A DNA stretch of 64,000 nucleotides from Streptomyces sp. RerS4. GTDB taxonomy: Bacteria; Actinomycetota; Actinomycetes; Streptomycetales; Streptomycetaceae. The number at the start of each line of letters is the position of its first letter. Position 1 is the stretch's first letter. Both the position numbers and the translations under genes were made by a program. The stretch spans positions 1,924,001-1,988,000 of the forward strand of contig NZ_CP097322.1 of NCBI RefSeq assembly GCF_023515955.1, given 5' to 3'. Shown one piece after another: positions 47,418 to 59,210 of this stretch. The notes under the pieces are model-generated. The model did not search any database. It was not told where the DNA came from and was given only the letters and a program-made list of their open reading frames with translations.

Positions 47418-48381
47418 GTTCCCCTGCCTTCTCGCGTCGGCCGCGCGCCTCCAGCCACAGGGCGAGCGCGAGGAGCGCCAGCCCGACGAGGGCGGAGCCG
47501 GCGGGGGCGTAGGTGTGCAGGGCGAGGACCTTCGTACGGTTCGCGGAGACCAGCTCGAAGGTGTGGTCGGCGTAGTCGGGCCGCATCTTCACGTGCCCGG
47601 CGAAGGCGGTGAGCTTGCCGTCGGGGCCGCCCGCCGCGATGCCGCCGCGCATCTCCTGCCGGATCTGCTGCTCGGCGTTGACGGGAGCCCCCGTCACCGG
47701 GTCGACCCAGAACATCGCCTTGACCGTGTACCAGAGGCTGGTGCCGGTGCTCTGCTCGATCGTCGCGGGGTCGATGCCCTCGATCGGCATCTTCTTCGGC
47801 ATGGGCACCTTGGTCCAGGGGACGGTCTGCTCGAAGTAGTAGACCTCCATGCCCCGGTAGGTGCGCGGGCCGACGTAGTGGATCGGCGAGGAGGTGCGCG
47901 TCTGGGCGTCGAAGTAGAGGTAGTCGCGCGGCTCGGTGAAGAAGGGCCACTTGAACTCGATGCCCTCACGTGTGACCGGGTCCCCGTCGACCATCTCGCC
48001 GGTCGCGTGCACCGGGTCCTGGGTGTGGGCGTCGAAGATGTAGCGCTCGGGGATCTGGGAGACCATCTTGCCGTCCGGCCCGATGATGTACGACAGCGTG
48101 TCCCAGACGACGACGTCCTTGCCGGCGTCGGCCTCGATCTCCTTCGACGCCTCGACGTTGCCCTTGAGCGTCTGGACGATGGTGACCTTGTCGACCTTCT
48201 TCGGCTGCATGCCGCCCGCGTAGTCGAGGAGGGTGGCGTCCTTGGCCTCCAGGACCATCTCCTGGTACTGCTCGGGCGGGATCTTCGCCAGCCTCGGGTA
48301 CGCGTACCAGCGCAGCAGCGGTGCCAGGGCCGCGCAGAACACGGCGAGGGCGAGCAGGACGAGGCTCGCTCTGCGTCTCAT
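47407..48381 (-). CDS. DUF3068-domain membrane protein (PorA-family fold)
   Basis: This is a 324-aa protein with an N-terminal membrane anchor (RASLVLLALAVFCAALAPLLRW), a large extracytoplasmic beta-rich domain and a C-terminal helix (ALVGLALLALALWLEARGRREKAG). The segments DYAGGMQPKKVDKVTIVQTLKGN, VVVWDTLSYIIGPDG, RTYRGMEVYYFEQTVPWTKVPMP and DPVTGAPVNAEQQIRQEM are typical of DUF3068, also called the porin PorA family. The function is unknown in Streptomyces. It lies 12 bp downstream of a 46-residue membrane peptide gene and is probably co-transcribed with it. Confidence 0.88.
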   Translation of the reverse strand: MRRRASLVLLALAVFCAALAPLLRWYAYPRLAKIPPEQYQEMVLEAKDATLLDYAGGMQPKKVDKVTIVQTLKGNVEASKEIEADAGKDVVVWDTLSYIIGPDGKMVSQIPERYIFDAHTQDPVHATGEMVDGDPVTREGIEFKWPFFTEPRDYLYFDAQTRTSSPIHYVGPRTYRGMEVYYFEQTVPWTKVPMPKKMPIEGIDPATIEQSTGTSLWYTVKAMFWVDPVTGAPVNAEQQIRQEMRGGIAAGGPDGKLTAFAGHVKMRPDYADHTFELVSANRTKVLALHTYAPAGSALVGLALLALALWLEARGRREKAGELTA

Positions 48382-48393
48382 GCCGGGCCTCCT

Positions 48394-48534
48394 CTACTTT
48401 CCGGGCGCGGGGGGCGCGGTGGTGAGCAGTGGCTTGGGCGAGGTCTTGCCCTCCGGCACCCCGACCGCCGTGACGGCGAGGACGAGGGCCAGCGCGGCGG
48501 CCAGCCCGATGGCGGCGGCGACGAGTGCGCGCAT
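48394..48534 (-). CDS. Small SPW_0924-like membrane protein
   Basis: This is a 46-aa protein with one hydrophobic helix (RALVAAAIGLAAALALVLAVTAVG) and a polar tail VPEGKTSPKPLLTTAPPAPGK. It resembles the Streptomyces SPW_0924 family as I remember it. The ATG at 48534 follows GGAGGG by ~8 nt. It is followed directly by the DUF3068 gene, which suggests the two act together at the membrane. Confidence 0.68.
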   Translation of the reverse strand: MRALVAAAIGLAAALALVLAVTAVGVPEGKTSPKPLLTTAPPAPGK

Positions 48535-48626
48535 GCCGGTGGCCCTCCCGGAATCTGATGGAACGTCAGAGAGGGGGCACCGTAGCAACGCGGGGCCGAG
48601 ATGAGAACCGTCGGGTGGGACGGGGG

Positions 48627-49891
<1,265 letters not shown>

Positions 49892-50059
49892 CAGCCGAAC
49901 CCTCCCCTAGGCGTCACGTCCAGGCGTCCAAACGTTCGCGTGACCCTACGACAACTCCCTGCACACGGCACGCATCGTGCGGGCTTGTTCACCGGATCCC
50001 CACGTCTCCTCGCAGGTCACGCATACTGTGCCGACGAGAGGGAAGCGAGGTCAGAGCCC

Positions 50060-50935
50060 ATGCCGTTCACACTCAGCCACGCGGCGGCCGTACTTCCGGC
50101 CATCCGCCGCAGCGGGCGGGCGCGAGGTGCGTGGGTCGCGTCGGCCCTGGTTCTCGGCTCGTTCGCGCCGGACACGGTCTTCTTCGTCGACGCCGTCGTC
50201 GAAGGCTTCATGGGCTACGGGCACTTCACGCATTCCCTGACGGGTGTGCTCACCGTCGACGCGGTCCTGACCGCCGTGCTCGCCGCGTGTTGGCTGCTGC
50301 TGCGCGAGCCGCTCGTCGCGCTCGTGCCCGAGGCCTGGCGGGGCCGGGTGCACGCCTTCGTGCGCGGTGAACCCTGGCGACGGCGGAAGTGGCCCGCGCT
50401 CGCACTGTGGTTCTACCTCTCGGCGGTGGCCGGCTCCCTGACCCACGTGGTGTGGGACAGCTTCACGCACCACGACCGCTGGGGCACCGACGCACTGCCC
50501 GCCCTCGGTGAGCCGTTCGCCCTCGGTCTGCCCCTCTACTCCTTCCTCCAGTACGGCACTTCGGCGCTCGCCGCCTGCGCCCTGGTGTGGTTTACGGTGA
50601 GCGCCCTGCGCCGGCTTCCGGCCACGCCCGCCCCGCCGTCCGTACCGGTCCTGGGCCGCGCGGAGTCGTGGGGTGCGGCCCTGCTGGTGTTGGGGTGTGT
50701 GGCGGTCGGGGTCACGCTGCGGGTGATCCGCTTCTTCACGTTCTTCGACCGGATCCGCACCCCGTTCGACATCATCCCGACCGTCTGTTTCGGCGCGGGC
50801 GGCGGCCTCGCCGTCGGACTGCTCCTCTACGGGGCCCTCGTACGGCTGCGCCACCGGCCGGGCCGCCGCACCCCCGGCCGGCCGGACGTGCGAACGCCGA
50901 CGCCCGTCCCCACCGCCGGGCGGGGACGGGCGTAG
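50060..50935 (+). CDS. DUF4184 membrane protein
   Basis: This is a 291-aa integral membrane protein of the DUF4184 family. It starts MPFTLSHAAAVLPAIRRSG, has a conserved His/Asp-rich set (FAPDTVFFVDAVVEGFMGYGHFTHSLTGVLTVDAVL) and LTHVVWDSFTHHDRWG, and about six hydrophobic helices. The pattern of His and Asp near membrane faces recalls metal-dependent membrane hydrolases of the YdjM/LexA-binding-like type, but the function is unknown. The tail is Arg/Pro rich and overlaps a terminator hairpin. Confidence 0.85.
   Translation: MPFTLSHAAAVLPAIRRSGRARGAWVASALVLGSFAPDTVFFVDAVVEGFMGYGHFTHSLTGVLTVDAVLTAVLAACWLLLREPLVALVPEAWRGRVHAFVRGEPWRRRKWPALALWFYLSAVAGSLTHVVWDSFTHHDRWGTDALPALGEPFALGLPLYSFLQYGTSALAACALVWFTVSALRRLPATPAPPSVPVLGRAESWGAALLVLGCVAVGVTLRVIRFFTFFDRIRTPFDIIPTVCFGAGGGLAVGLLLYGALVRLRHRPGRRTPGRPDVRTPTPVPTAGRGRA
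50901..50932. terminator. Bidirectional terminator hairpin
   Basis: CGCCCGTCCCC (50901-50911) pairs with GGGGACGGGCG (50922-50932). It ends at the DUF4184 stop and lies 30 bp from the convergent polA stop. Confidence 0.7.
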
Positions 50936-50962
50936 CGGGACGGGCGTGGCGGGACGGAACCG

Positions 50963-53683
50963 TCAGTGCGCGGCGGACTCCCAGTCGGGACCGACGCCCA
51001 CCGACACGTCCAGCGGGGCCCGCAGCTCGACGGCGGCACCCATCTCGCGGCGCACCAGCTCCTCGACGCGCTCGCGCTCCCCGGGAGCGATCTCCAGCAC
51101 GATTTCGTCGTGCACCTGGAGCAGCATGCGCGAGCGCAGCCCGCCCTCGCTCAGCGCCTTGTCGACCCGCAGCATGGCGACCTTGACGATGTCGGCGGCG
51201 GTGCCCTGGATCGGGGCGTTCAGCGCCATCCGCTCGGCGGCCTCACGGCGCTGACGGTTGTCGCTGTTGAGGTCCGGCAGGTAGCGGCGGCGGCCGAAGA
51301 CGGTGGCCGTGTAGCCGGTGGCGCGGGCTTCCTCGACGACCCGCTGGAGATAGTCGCGCACCCCGCCGAACCGCAGGAAGAAGTTCTCCATCAGGCCGCG
51401 CGCCTCGGCGGGCTCGATGTTCAGCTGCTGGGCGAGACCGAACGCGGACAGCCCGTACGCCAGACCGTAGGACATGGCCTTGATCTTGCGGCGCATCTCG
51501 GCGTCGACCGCGGAGCGCTCCACCGCGAACACGTGGGAGGCGACGGTGGTGTGCAGGTCCTCGCCCGACAGGAACGCCTCGATCAGACCCTCGTCCTCGG
51601 AGAGGTGGGCCATGACGCGCAGCTCGATCTGGCTGTAGTCGGCGGTCATGAGGGACTCGTAGCCCTCGCCGACGACGAACCCGCGCCGGATGGCACGCCC
51701 CTCGTCGGTGCGCACCGGCACGTTCTGCAGGTTCGGGTCGGTGGAGGACAGCCGGCCCGTCGCGGCGACGATCTGGCTGAAGCTGGTGTGCACCCGGCCG
51801 TCGGGGGCGATGGACTTGACCAGGCCCTCGACGGTGACGCGCAGCTTGGCCTGCTCACGGTGGCGCAGCATGATCACGGGCAGTTCGTGGTCGGTCTGCG
51901 TGGCCAGCCAGGCCAGCGCGTCGGCGTCCGTGGTGTAGCCGGTCTTCGTCTTCTTCGTCTTGGGCAGGTCCAGCTCCCCGAAGAAGACCTCCTGGAGCTG
52001 CTTGGGCGAGCCGAGGTTGAACTCGTGGCCGACCGCCGCGTGCGCCTCCTTCACCGCCTGCTGCACGGCGCCCGCGAACTGCTGCTCCATGGCTTCGAGG
52101 TGGTCGCGGTCGGCGGCGATGCCGGCCCGCTCCAGCCGGGCCAGCAGCTCGGAGGTGGGCAGCTCCATCTCGTGGAGCAGCTCCACGGCGCCGACCTCGG
52201 CGAGGCGGGCGGTGAACGCGTCGCCCAGGTCGAGGACGGCGCGGGCCTGCGCCATCAGCGCGTCGGCCTCGGCGCTCTCGTCGGCGCCGAAGGCCAGTTG
52301 ACCGTCGGCGGCCGGGGGCGCCAGCTCGCGGTGCAGGTACTCGTTGGACAGGGCGTCCAGCGCGAAGGAGCGGCGGCCCGGCTTGACCAGGTAGGCGGCG
52401 AGGGCGGTGTCCATGGTGACGCCGGCCAGCGTCCAGCCGTGCTCGGGGAAGACCCGCATCAGGCCCTTCGCGTTGTGCACGACCTTGGGCCGCCCCGGGT
52501 CGGCGGCCCAGGCGGCGAACGCCTTCTCGTCGGCCTCGTCCAACGCGGACGGCTCGAACCAGGCGGCGGCGCCCCCGGCGGCGGCCAACGCGATCTCGCT
52601 GACGTTGCCCTGGCCCAGGGCCCAGCTGTCGACGGTGGACACCCCGAGGGGGCCGCCCGCGTGCGCTTCGAGCCACGGCGCCAGCTCGCCCGCGCCCAGC
52701 GCCGAACCGTCGATCTCCACACCGGCCGCCGGGGCCGGGGCCTGCTCCTCGGCCGCGCCCGGGTCCACGGCCAGCAGCCGCTCGCGCAGCGAGGCGTTAC
52801 GGATCTCCAGCACGTCCAGCACGGCGGTGACCGCACCGCGGTCGTACGGCAGCCGGGTCAGGTCGGCCGGGGACTTCTCCAGCTCGACGTCCTTGACCAT
52901 CTCGGTCAGGACCCGGTTGAGCTTGACGGCCTCCAGGTGGTCCCGGAAGTTCTGCCCGGCCTTGCCCTTGACCTCCTCGGCGCGCTCCACCAGCTCCTTG
53001 AACGACCCGAACTGGGTGATCCACTTGGCGGCGGTCTTCTCGCCGACGCCCGGGATGCCCGGCAGGTTGTCGGACGGGTCACCGCGCAGCGCCGCGAAGT
53101 CCGGGTACTGCTGCGGGGTCAGCCCGTACTTCTCCTCGACCTTCTCCGGGGTGAAGCGGGTCAGCTCGGAGACGCCCTTGGTCGGGTAGAGGACGGTGGT
53201 GTGCTCGGAGACCAGCTGGAAGGAGTCCCGGTCGCCGGTGACGATCAGCACCTCGAAGCCGAGGGCCTCGGCCTGCGTCGCCAGCGTCGCGATCACGTCG
53301 TCGGCCTCGAAGCCGTCGATCGCGAAGCGCGGCACGTGCATCGCGTCGAGGAGCTCGCCGATCAGCTCGACCTGCCCCTTGAACTCGTCGGGGGTCTTGG
53401 AACGGTTCGCCTTGTACTCGGGGAACTCCGTCGAGCGCCACGTCTTGCGCGACACGTCGAACGCCACCGCGAAATGCGTGGGCGCCTCGTCGCGCAGCGT
53501 GTTCGCCAGCATCGACGCGAAGCCGTAGATGGCGTTCGTCGGCTGGCCCGTCGCGGTCGTGAAGTTCTCCGCGGGCAGCGCGAAGAACGCCCGGTACGCC
53601 AGGGAGTGCCCGTCCATGAGCATCAGGCGGGGGCGGTCCGCTGCGGTCGTCTGGTCGGTCTTCTTCGATGCGTTCTCTGCCAC
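50963..53683 (-). CDS. polA: DNA polymerase I
   Basis: This enzyme does gap filling and primer removal in replication and repair. The 906-aa protein has an N-terminal 5'-3' exonuclease (RLMLMDGHSLAYRAFFALP, GDRDSFQLV, helix-hairpin-helix LPGIPGVGEKTAAKWI). The middle 3'-5' exonuclease-like domain lacks the usual catalytic DxE pattern. The C-terminal polymerase has MTADYSQIELRVMAHLSED, the O helix RRKIKAMSYGLAYGLSAFGLA and LLQVHDEIVLE. I chose GTG 53683 because TAGGAT lies 7 nt upstream; the frame continuing to 53713 runs through the promoter. The mRNA would be leaderless. Confidence 0.96.
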   Translation of the reverse strand: MAENASKKTDQTTAADRPRLMLMDGHSLAYRAFFALPAENFTTATGQPTNAIYGFASMLANTLRDEAPTHFAVAFDVSRKTWRSTEFPEYKANRSKTPDEFKGQVELIGELLDAMHVPRFAIDGFEADDVIATLATQAEALGFEVLIVTGDRDSFQLVSEHTTVLYPTKGVSELTRFTPEKVEEKYGLTPQQYPDFAALRGDPSDNLPGIPGVGEKTAAKWITQFGSFKELVERAEEVKGKAGQNFRDHLEAVKLNRVLTEMVKDVELEKSPADLTRLPYDRGAVTAVLDVLEIRNASLRERLLAVDPGAAEEQAPAPAAGVEIDGSALGAGELAPWLEAHAGGPLGVSTVDSWALGQGNVSEIALAAAGGAAAWFEPSALDEADEKAFAAWAADPGRPKVVHNAKGLMRVFPEHGWTLAGVTMDTALAAYLVKPGRRSFALDALSNEYLHRELAPPAADGQLAFGADESAEADALMAQARAVLDLGDAFTARLAEVGAVELLHEMELPTSELLARLERAGIAADRDHLEAMEQQFAGAVQQAVKEAHAAVGHEFNLGSPKQLQEVFFGELDLPKTKKTKTGYTTDADALAWLATQTDHELPVIMLRHREQAKLRVTVEGLVKSIAPDGRVHTSFSQIVAATGRLSSTDPNLQNVPVRTDEGRAIRRGFVVGEGYESLMTADYSQIELRVMAHLSEDEGLIEAFLSGEDLHTTVASHVFAVERSAVDAEMRRKIKAMSYGLAYGLSAFGLAQQLNIEPAEARGLMENFFLRFGGVRDYLQRVVEEARATGYTATVFGRRRYLPDLNSDNRQRREAAERMALNAPIQGTAADIVKVAMLRVDKALSEGGLRSRMLLQVHDEIVLEIAPGERERVEELVRREMGAAVELRAPLDVSVGVGPDWESAAH

Positions 53684-53690
53684 GTCCCCG

Positions 53691-53712
53691 ATCCTAGGCG
53701 CCACCGCCGACA
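53691..53712 (-). promoter_or_regulatory. polA promoter, near-match to the RecA-independent damage motif
   Basis: On the minus strand TGTCGGCG (53705-53712), 8 nt, TAGGAT (53691-53696). It differs from TGTCRGTG-N8-TAnnnT at one base (C for T). The -10 box ends 7 nt before the GTG. Confidence 0.6.
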
Positions 53713-53814
53713 TTCCCGGCTTCGGCGATGTCGGCGGAGCGTGACAGGATCGTCCACAGGAAGAACCGCACCGGAAGACACCGCACCGCCCAGGAAGCTC
53801 GAAGGGGAGCCGAC

Positions 53815-56103
<2,289 letters not shown>

Positions 56104-56157
56104 TAGAACGACCTCAGGACAAGATGGTTAACGAGCGTTGACGAACGGAGCCGGCCC

Positions 56158-56637
56158 ATGGGCGAGCAGCACGCAGTGAAGTTCCCGCAAGAAGTCCTCG
56201 ACGAGTACGCGGCCCTGGGCATCGACCTGCCCTCCCTCTTCTCGGCGGGCGACCTGGGCGAGCGGATGGAGATCCGCGTCCTGGAGGCCTCCGCCGAGCG
56301 GGTCGTGGGCACCATGCCGGTCAAGGGCAACACCCAGCCCTACGGACTGCTGCACGGCGGCGCCTCCGCCGTCCTGGCCGAAACCCTCGGCTCGATCGGC
56401 GCGATGATGCACGGCGGCATCGGCAAGATCGCCGTCGGCGTGGACCTCAACTGCACCCACCACCGCGGCGCCCGCTCCGGCATCGTCACCGGCGTCGCCA
56501 CCCCCGTCCACCGCGGCCGCTCCACCGCCACCTACGAGATCGTGATCTCCGACGACCAGGACCGGCGCGTGTGCAGCGCCCGCCTGACCTGCCTGCTGCG
56601 CGAGACGGACGGCGGCCAGGCCGCCACCGGAGCCTGA
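56158..56637 (+). CDS. Hotdog-fold thioesterase (PaaI/MenI-like)
   Basis: This is a 159-aa acyl-CoA thioesterase of the 4HBT/PaaI type. PVKGNTQPYGLLHGGASAVLAETLGSIGA is the active-site helix with the family's HGG motif. VGVDLNCTHHRGARSGIVTGVATPVHRGRSTATYEIVISDDQDRRVCSARLTCLL forms the sheet. The N-terminal ~40 residues are a helical extension. It follows the oxidoreductase by 54 bp and may share its transcript. The substrate is unknown. Confidence 0.88.
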   Translation: MGEQHAVKFPQEVLDEYAALGIDLPSLFSAGDLGERMEIRVLEASAERVVGTMPVKGNTQPYGLLHGGASAVLAETLGSIGAMMHGGIGKIAVGVDLNCTHHRGARSGIVTGVATPVHRGRSTATYEIVISDDQDRRVCSARLTCLLRETDGGQAATGA

Positions 56638-56690
56638 ACCGGCCCCCGCCCCTGGCCCCGCCTGCGCCGCGCCCCACCCCCTCACGTACG

Positions 56691-56738
56691 GCAGGCCCGG
56701 ACGCCCCGCCCCCACCGGCGGCGCGCGTCCGGGCCTGC
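56691..56738 (+). terminator. Terminator hairpin after the thioesterase gene
   Basis: GCAGGCCCGGACGC (56691-56704) pairs perfectly with GCGTCCGGGCCTGC (56725-56738), a 14-bp stem. It is followed by a pyrimidine-rich stretch with TTTCTTC and CCCTTT. Confidence 0.75.
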
Positions 56739-56833
56739 GCCCGTTTCTTCCCCCTTTATCGACTCCGCCCGCACGCGCTTCTTCCCGCCACCCGCCCGGA
56801 ATCCGCCACTCCGCACCCGCCGCGTCCGCATCT

Positions 56834-56863
56834 GTTGTGTCACCGATGGTGACCGCCTACCGT
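56834..56863 (+). promoter_or_regulatory. Promoter of the small lipoprotein gene
   Basis: TTGTGT, a 17-nt spacer and TACCGT (56858-56863) lie 6 nt before ATG 56870. This is a plausible -35/-10 pair for a leaderless transcript. Confidence 0.5.
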
Positions 56864-56869
56864 CCCCTC

Positions 56870-57295
56870 ATGGGGACACCGCCACGTTCCACGGTCCGCT
56901 ACGCCGCCACCACCCTCCTCGCGGCGCTCGCCTTGACCGGCGCCCCGACCGGATGCGCACGTTCCGCCCCACCCCCGGCGGCAGGCCCGCACAGCCCGGC
57001 GGACGGCTCCACCCCGACCCCCTCCTCGCCCGCACAGATCTGCACCAGCCTCGTGTCCTACTGGGCGAAGGAGACGCTCCTGGGCACGAAGTGGTCGGGC
57101 TTGGACTGGGAGCAGAAGGGGCTGTCCAACGACCAGTACGCGATCCACGAGGACGCGGTGGCCGCAGGACGCGCCGAGGAGCGAACGGCCGGGCGGGACA
57201 AGGCACTTGAGCTGATCGACCGGTTCGTGGCGCAGCGCTGCGCCGAGCAGAACGGCGCGACGGGGAGCTCCGGGAACCGACACCCTCCGACGTGA
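56870..57295 (+). CDS. Small putative lipoprotein
   Basis: This is a ~141-aa exported protein with TVRYAATTLLAALALTGAPTGCARS as signal sequence and a loose lipobox ending in Cys. A Pro/Ser linker follows, then a short helical domain with two Cys (AQICTSLVSYWAKETLLG and FVAQRCAEQNG) and the acidic DAVAAGRAEERTAGRDKALELIDRF. I do not recognise a family. ATG 56870 is favoured over in-frame upstream starts (56846, 56837) because a TACCGT -10 box lies 6 nt before it. Confidence 0.68.
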   Translation: MGTPPRSTVRYAATTLLAALALTGAPTGCARSAPPPAAGPHSPADGSTPTPSSPAQICTSLVSYWAKETLLGTKWSGLDWEQKGLSNDQYAIHEDAVAAGRAEERTAGRDKALELIDRFVAQRCAEQNGATGSSGNRHPPT

Positions 57296-57835
57296 CCCAG
57301 GTCACCGCAATCCGAGCGCGCTGTCCGGCTTCCGGGCACCTGCCGCCGAACCGCCGAACCGCCGGTGACCAGCGCTTTCGAGATCGGCACGCGATCCACC
57401 GGACTTCAGCACCTCCCGCCGGATGATCACACTGCGTAATGGAAATGCCGTACGGAATCCCCTTTATCCACTGAGAATGGCCACCCGATGGATTCCTACG
57501 GACACACGCAGCCACATTCGGCCGAATTTGATCTAAGACAGGTGCATGGAGGCCTCAAGCCCCTTAGAGGAACAGGTACTTCTCACCATGCGGACGCCCT
57601 CCAACGCCAGTAAATGTCCGTTCTGTCCACACTCCCGGCACACATTCTTGGCCTTGGCATAACAAGAGCGTCACATCCTCCTTTCTCCGCTCCCCGCTTT
57701 CACCACCTCGGGCCTAGAGTCACGGCCAGTCACCGCGCCGCTGGGCGCGACCAGCACGGCCGCTGTACATCCCAGTGCGGCCCGGCGACCGAACGGCACC
57801 TCACAGAGGGAGCCGCGCCAGGGAAAGGAAGAATC
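57296..57835 (+). other. AT-richer regulatory region ahead of the liv operon
   Basis: These 540 bp hold no convincing gene and are clearly less GC rich than their surroundings, especially 57420-57680. A possible 24-codon ORF (57588-57662) encodes MRTPSNASKCPFCPHSRHTF and four more residues, with a CxxC pair and only a weak ribosome-binding site. TAGAGT near 57716 is a possible -10 box without a clear -35 partner. The length and composition suggest multi-input control of livJ, but I cannot define sites. Confidence 0.45.
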
Positions 57836-59071
57836 GTGCGACACCGTTCTTTGCTCGTCCTCACCACCGTGATCACCACGGGAGCACTGACCCTCACCGC
57901 CTGCGGATCGCGCGATGAGGCGAAGTCCGGGGACAACTCCGGCGGCAAGAAGACCGTCGTCGTCATCGGCGTGGACGCTCCCCTCACTGGCTCGCTCTCC
58001 GCCCTCGGCCAGGGCATCAAGAACTCCGTCGACCTCGCGGCCAAAACGGCCAACAAGAACAACGAGGTCCCCGGCATCGAGTTCAAGGTCGAAGCCCTCG
58101 ACGACCAGGCGGTCCCCGCCTCCGGTCAGGCCAACGCCACCAAGCTCGTCGGCAACAAGGACGTCCTCGGCGTCGTCGGCCCGCTGAACTCCGGCGTGGC
58201 CCAGCAGATGCAGGGCGTCTTCGCCTCGGCGAACCTCGCGCAGGTCTCCCCGGCCAACACCAACCCCGCGCTCAGCCAGGGCGACAACTGGGGCAAGGGC
58301 GAATTCAAGCGCCCTTTCCCCACCTACTTCCGCACCGCCGCCACCGACGTGGTCCAGGGCAAGTTCGCCGCCCAGTACCTCTTCAAGGACGCCGGCAAGA
58401 AGAAGGTCTTCGTCGTCGACGACAAGCAGACCTACGGCGCCGGCCTGGCCGCGATCTTCTCCGACGAGTTCAAGAAGCTCGGCGGCGAGGTCGTCGGCAC
58501 CGACCACGTCACCGTGAAGGAGACCGACTTCTCCTCCACCGCCGACAAGGTCAAGAGCACGGGCGCCGACTCCGTCTACTTCGGCGGCCAGTACCCCGAG
58601 GGCGGCCTGCTCGCCGACCAGATCAAGAAGACGGGCGCCAACGTCCCGCTCATGGGCGGCGACGGCATCCAGGACCCCGCCTTCATCACCGCCTCCGGCG
58701 AGGCCAACGAGGGCGACCTCTCCACCTCCATCGGCTACCCCGTCGAGAAGCTCCCCACCGCCAAGACCTTCATCGCCGACTACCAGGCCGGCGGCTACAA
58801 GGACCCGTACGCCGCTTACGGTGGCTACTCCTACGACGCCGGCTGGGCCGTCATCCAGGCCGTCAAGGCCGTCGTCAACGCCAACAGCGGCAAGCTCCCG
58901 GCCGACGCCCGCGCCAAGGTCGTCGAGGCCCTCGCCAAGGTCTCCTTCGAAGGCGTGACCGGCAAGGTCGCCTTCGACCAGTACGGCGACACCACCAACA
59001 AGCAGCTCACGGTCTACAAGGTCGAGGGCGGCAAGTGGATCGACGTCAAGAGCGACACCTTCAACCAGTAA
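57836..59071 (+). CDS. livJ: Branched-chain amino acid ABC transporter substrate-binding lipoprotein
   Basis: This is the extracellular ligand-binding component of a LIV-type (HAAT) importer. The 411-aa protein has a lipoprotein signal with LTAC (Cys23), a short Asp/Gly/Lys linker, and the type I periplasmic-binding fold. Segments include VVVIGVDAPLTGSLSALGQGIKNSVDLAAK, VVGPLNSGVAQQMQGVFASANLAQVSPANTNPALS, KKVFVVDDKQTYGAGLAAIFSDEFKKLGGEVVG and YFGGQYPEGGLLADQIKKTG. The GTG start has GGAAAGGAAG 5 nt upstream. It is the first gene of livJHMGF. The hairpin after it probably lowers readthrough so that binding protein is made in excess. Confidence 0.93.
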   Translation: MRHRSLLVLTTVITTGALTLTACGSRDEAKSGDNSGGKKTVVVIGVDAPLTGSLSALGQGIKNSVDLAAKTANKNNEVPGIEFKVEALDDQAVPASGQANATKLVGNKDVLGVVGPLNSGVAQQMQGVFASANLAQVSPANTNPALSQGDNWGKGEFKRPFPTYFRTAATDVVQGKFAAQYLFKDAGKKKVFVVDDKQTYGAGLAAIFSDEFKKLGGEVVGTDHVTVKETDFSSTADKVKSTGADSVYFGGQYPEGGLLADQIKKTGANVPLMGGDGIQDPAFITASGEANEGDLSTSIGYPVEKLPTAKTFIADYQAGGYKDPYAAYGGYSYDAGWAVIQAVKAVVNANSGKLPADARAKVVEALAKVSFEGVTGKVAFDQYGDTTNKQLTVYKVEGGKWIDVKSDTFNQ

Positions 59072-59143
59072 TCACACGTCCCGCCTGACGGGACCCCCGG
59101 TCCGATCCGCCCCCCGCGGCCGGACCCCCCTCAAAAGAACCAG

Positions 59144-59176
59144 CCGCGCGAGGGCGCAAACAGCGCCCTCGCGCGG
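59144..59176 (+). terminator. Intercistronic hairpin between livJ and livH
   Basis: CCGCGCGAGGGCGC (59144-59157) pairs perfectly with 59163-59176 around an AAACA loop, a 14-bp stem. It is followed by AGTCTTATCC rather than a T run. It may act as a partial terminator or as a 3' stabiliser of the livJ mRNA. Confidence 0.7.
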
Positions 59177-59210
59177 AGTCTTATCCGACACGCTCATCGG
59201 AGGCCCTGCG

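Noticed and set aside
56104..56157. Separate promoter for the thioesterase gene
   Set aside because: Nothing better than chance was seen in the 54 bp. Co-transcription with the oxidoreductase is simpler.
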